A stretch of 64,000 bases of DNA. Source: Bog-473 sp963719485. GTDB taxonomy: Bacteria > Actinomycetota > Acidimicrobiia > Acidimicrobiales > RAAP-2. Position 1 is the first letter of the stretch. Each line of letters opens with the position of its first letter. The stretch covers positions 2,294,001 to 2,358,000 of the forward strand of contig OY970387.1 of the NCBI GenBank assembly GCA_963719485.1. Reading direction: 5' to 3'. Made by a program: the position numbers and the translations under genes. The notes beneath the pieces are model-generated. The model did no database searches and was not told where the DNA came from. It worked only from the letters and a program-made list of their open reading frames with translations. Below, piece by piece: positions 62,689 through 64,000 of this stretch.

Positions 62689-63300
62689 CTAATCGCCCTG
62701 GTATCGCTGCTCGAGCCACGGATCTCCATGATTGTGGTAGCCGTTGCGCTCCCAGAACCCAGGTTCGTCGTGGTCGAGCACCCGTAATCCGGCCACCCAT
62801 TTCGCACTCTTCCAAAAATAGAGATGCGGGACCAACAGGCGTGCCGGTCCGCCGTGTTCGGTCGGCAGTGGCGCATTCTCGTAGTCCCAGACCACCCACG
62901 CTTGACCACCGGTGACATCGGCCAGCGGCAGATTGGTCGTGTATCCGGTGTGCGAGAAGGCCACCACGTAGCTGGCGGTCGGTTGCAATCCTGCGATGCC
63001 GAGGAGCGTGTCGACCGAGACGCCGCCGAAGTGCACGCCCAACTTGGACCAGGTGGTCACGCAGTGGATGTCACCGGAATACGAGGATTCGGGCAGCGCG
63101 TGGATCTCGTCCCAGGTCCAGGTCGTCGGGTGCGCGACGAGACCTTCGACGGTGAACGACCACGACGCCAGGTCCGGCTTCGGGGTGACCTCCGCATTCA
63201 GTATCGGCCACTGGTCTCCGGTGTCGTATTGACCCGGTGGGAGACGCGGATCGCGGGCGGCTTTCCCACGACCGAGGAATCCTCTTGTCGGCTTGGCCAT
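62689..63300 (-). CDS. Sulfite-oxidase-like molybdopterin oxidoreductase
   Basis: 203 residues, molybdopterin-binding domain of the sulfite oxidase/MsrP type without a dimerisation domain. SGDIHCVTTWSKLGVHFGGV holds the cysteine that ligates molybdenum; GYTTNLPL and the GGPARLLVPHLYFWKSAKWV segment are characteristic. No Tat signal is visible, so it is probably cytoplasmic. ATG 63300 has GGGAGG five bases upstream. Co-transcribed with the FNR-type reductase; moeA is divergent and moaC lies 7 kb away, supplying the cofactor. Confidence 0.87.
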   Translation of the reverse strand: MAKPTRGFLGRGKAARDPRLPPGQYDTGDQWPILNAEVTPKPDLASWSFTVEGLVAHPTTWTWDEIHALPESSYSGDIHCVTTWSKLGVHFGGVSVDTLLGIAGLQPTASYVVAFSHTGYTTNLPLADVTGGQAWVVWDYENAPLPTEHGGPARLLVPHLYFWKSAKWVAGLRVLDHDEPGFWERNGYHNHGDPWLEQRYQGD

Positions 63301-63456
63301 GTCGCCTCCCGGGGAGAAAGGTGATCCTCGGCGTCCAGAACCACATATCGGTCTTCCCGCGCAGACTACCGCCGCGGCACCCGCGAGGCGCCGGGTCGTC
63401 GGTACCATCACTCCGGTGAGCTGCCTCCTTCCACCGACTCCGCCACCCCGTGGCCG

Positions 63457-64000
63457 ATGATCTCTGTTTCGGAGGCTCGCCAGTTCGTCCTCTCCGCCTG
63501 CGGAGTTCTCACCCCAAGACGAATGGCGGTGAGCGACGCCTTGAGGTACGTGCTGGCTGAACCCGTCCGAGCGACCGAGCCCGTACCGCCCTTTGCGAAT
63601 TCATCCATGGACGGGTACGCGGTCCGAGCCGCCGACACCGTGCGTGCCCCGGCGCGCCTTCGGGTAGTCGGCACTCTGCTTGCTGGGGACGGCGCGCAGC
63701 CGTTCGTTTCGGCAGGTGAGTCAGTTCGCATCATGACAGGGGCACCGTTGCCGCCCGGTGCTGACGCCGTGTGCATGGTCGAGCGCACCAGCGTGGAATC
63801 GGACGGGGCCATCGTCGTCATCGAGGAATCTGTGGATCCCGGCACGTTCGTACGAAAAGCTGGGGGTGACATCCGGGCGGGCGACGAGGTCTTCTTGCCC
63901 GGGACGCAACTCGGCGCCGCCCACGTGGGCGTGCTGTCGAGCATCGGGGTGGAGCAGGTTCACGTCCACCCGCGCCCCACCGTGGGCGTTCTCTCCACCG
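63457..64000 (+). CDS. moeA: Molybdopterin molybdotransferase MoeA, 3' end outside window
   Basis: First 181 residues only. MISVSEARQFVLSACG, VPPFANSSMDGYAVRAAD and IMTGAPLPPGADAVCMVE are the conserved N-terminal motifs of MoeA, which inserts molybdenum into adenylylated molybdopterin. The molybdate-binding C-terminal domain is cut off by the window edge. ATG 63457 gives the family start. It is divergent from the sulfite-oxidase-like gene, whose cofactor it would help to make. Confidence 0.93.
   Translation, partial: MISVSEARQFVLSACGVLTPRRMAVSDALRYVLAEPVRATEPVPPFANSSMDGYAVRAADTVRAPARLRVVGTLLAGDGAQPFVSAGESVRIMTGAPLPPGADAVCMVERTSVESDGAIVVIEESVDPGTFVRKAGGDIRAGDEVFLPGTQLGAAHVGVLSSIGVEQVHVHPRPTVGVLST

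Overview
The window is very GC-rich, its codons end mostly in G or C, and genes are packed with many 1-4 base overlaps. Gene content is actinobacterial: a complete mce lipid-transport operon with its own ATPase, a fused PafBC regulator, GlnII glutamine synthetase, a Tad (Flp) pilus locus without secretin, SecA with a C-terminal SEC-C motif, and many starts that look leaderless (a TAnnnT hexamer 6-9 bases before the start codon). A deep-branching high-GC actinobacterium such as an Acidimicrobiia member fits best; this is an inference from content, not a phylogeny. There is no sign of phage, integrase, insertion sequence, CRISPR array or tRNA.

Layout. 1-2.1 kb: a partial PhyH-type dioxygenase and a DEAD-box helicase fused to a cold-shock domain that seems to start at ATT. 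2.3-15.4 kb: a Tad pilus island. Two TadE/TadG modules and the prepilin peptidase lie on the minus strand; cpaB-cpaE-tadA-tadB-tadC, a LuxR-type regulator and a duplicated Flp pilin (two intact copies around a decayed one) lie on the plus strand. A 21-base element recurs upstream of both divergent operons and both intact pilin genes, about 39 bases before the -10 hexamer, suggesting one pilus regulon. 15.9-16.9 kb: glnII. 17-30.2 kb: mceG, an ECF sigma factor with a membrane segment and glycine-rich tail, then divergent yrbEA-yrbEB-mceA-B-C-D-E/F-mas; mceE and mceF are joined in frame at a run of seven G.

30.5-36.3 kb: secA-prfB and ftsE-ftsX, the latter preceded by a possible 16-codon leaderless leader ORF. 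36.4-41.2 kb: ArnT-like glycosyltransferase, a methyltransferase/MerR pair sharing a perfect palindrome, ssb, msrB. 41.3-47.8 kb: a catabolic cluster (amidohydrolase, acyl-CoA dehydrogenase, SDR, FadD3-like acyl-CoA synthetase, frameshifted zinc alcohol dehydrogenase) resembling part of the actinobacterial steroid C/D-ring set. 47.8-55.5 kb: sugar nucleotidyltransferase, dxs, MFS transporter, FlK-like thioesterase divergent from tldD-tldE, FmdB-type zinc-ribbon protein. 55.6-64 kb: moaC, carboxyltransferase, two small unknowns, Erm-type rRNA methyltransferase, ctaG, pafBC, an FNR/sulfite-oxidase-like pair and partial moeA. moaC and moeA would supply the molybdenum cofactor needed by the sulfite-oxidase-like protein.

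Two reading-frame anomalies (mceE/mceF and the alcohol dehydrogenase) can each be explained by one extra G, so assembly indels must be excluded before either is treated as biology.
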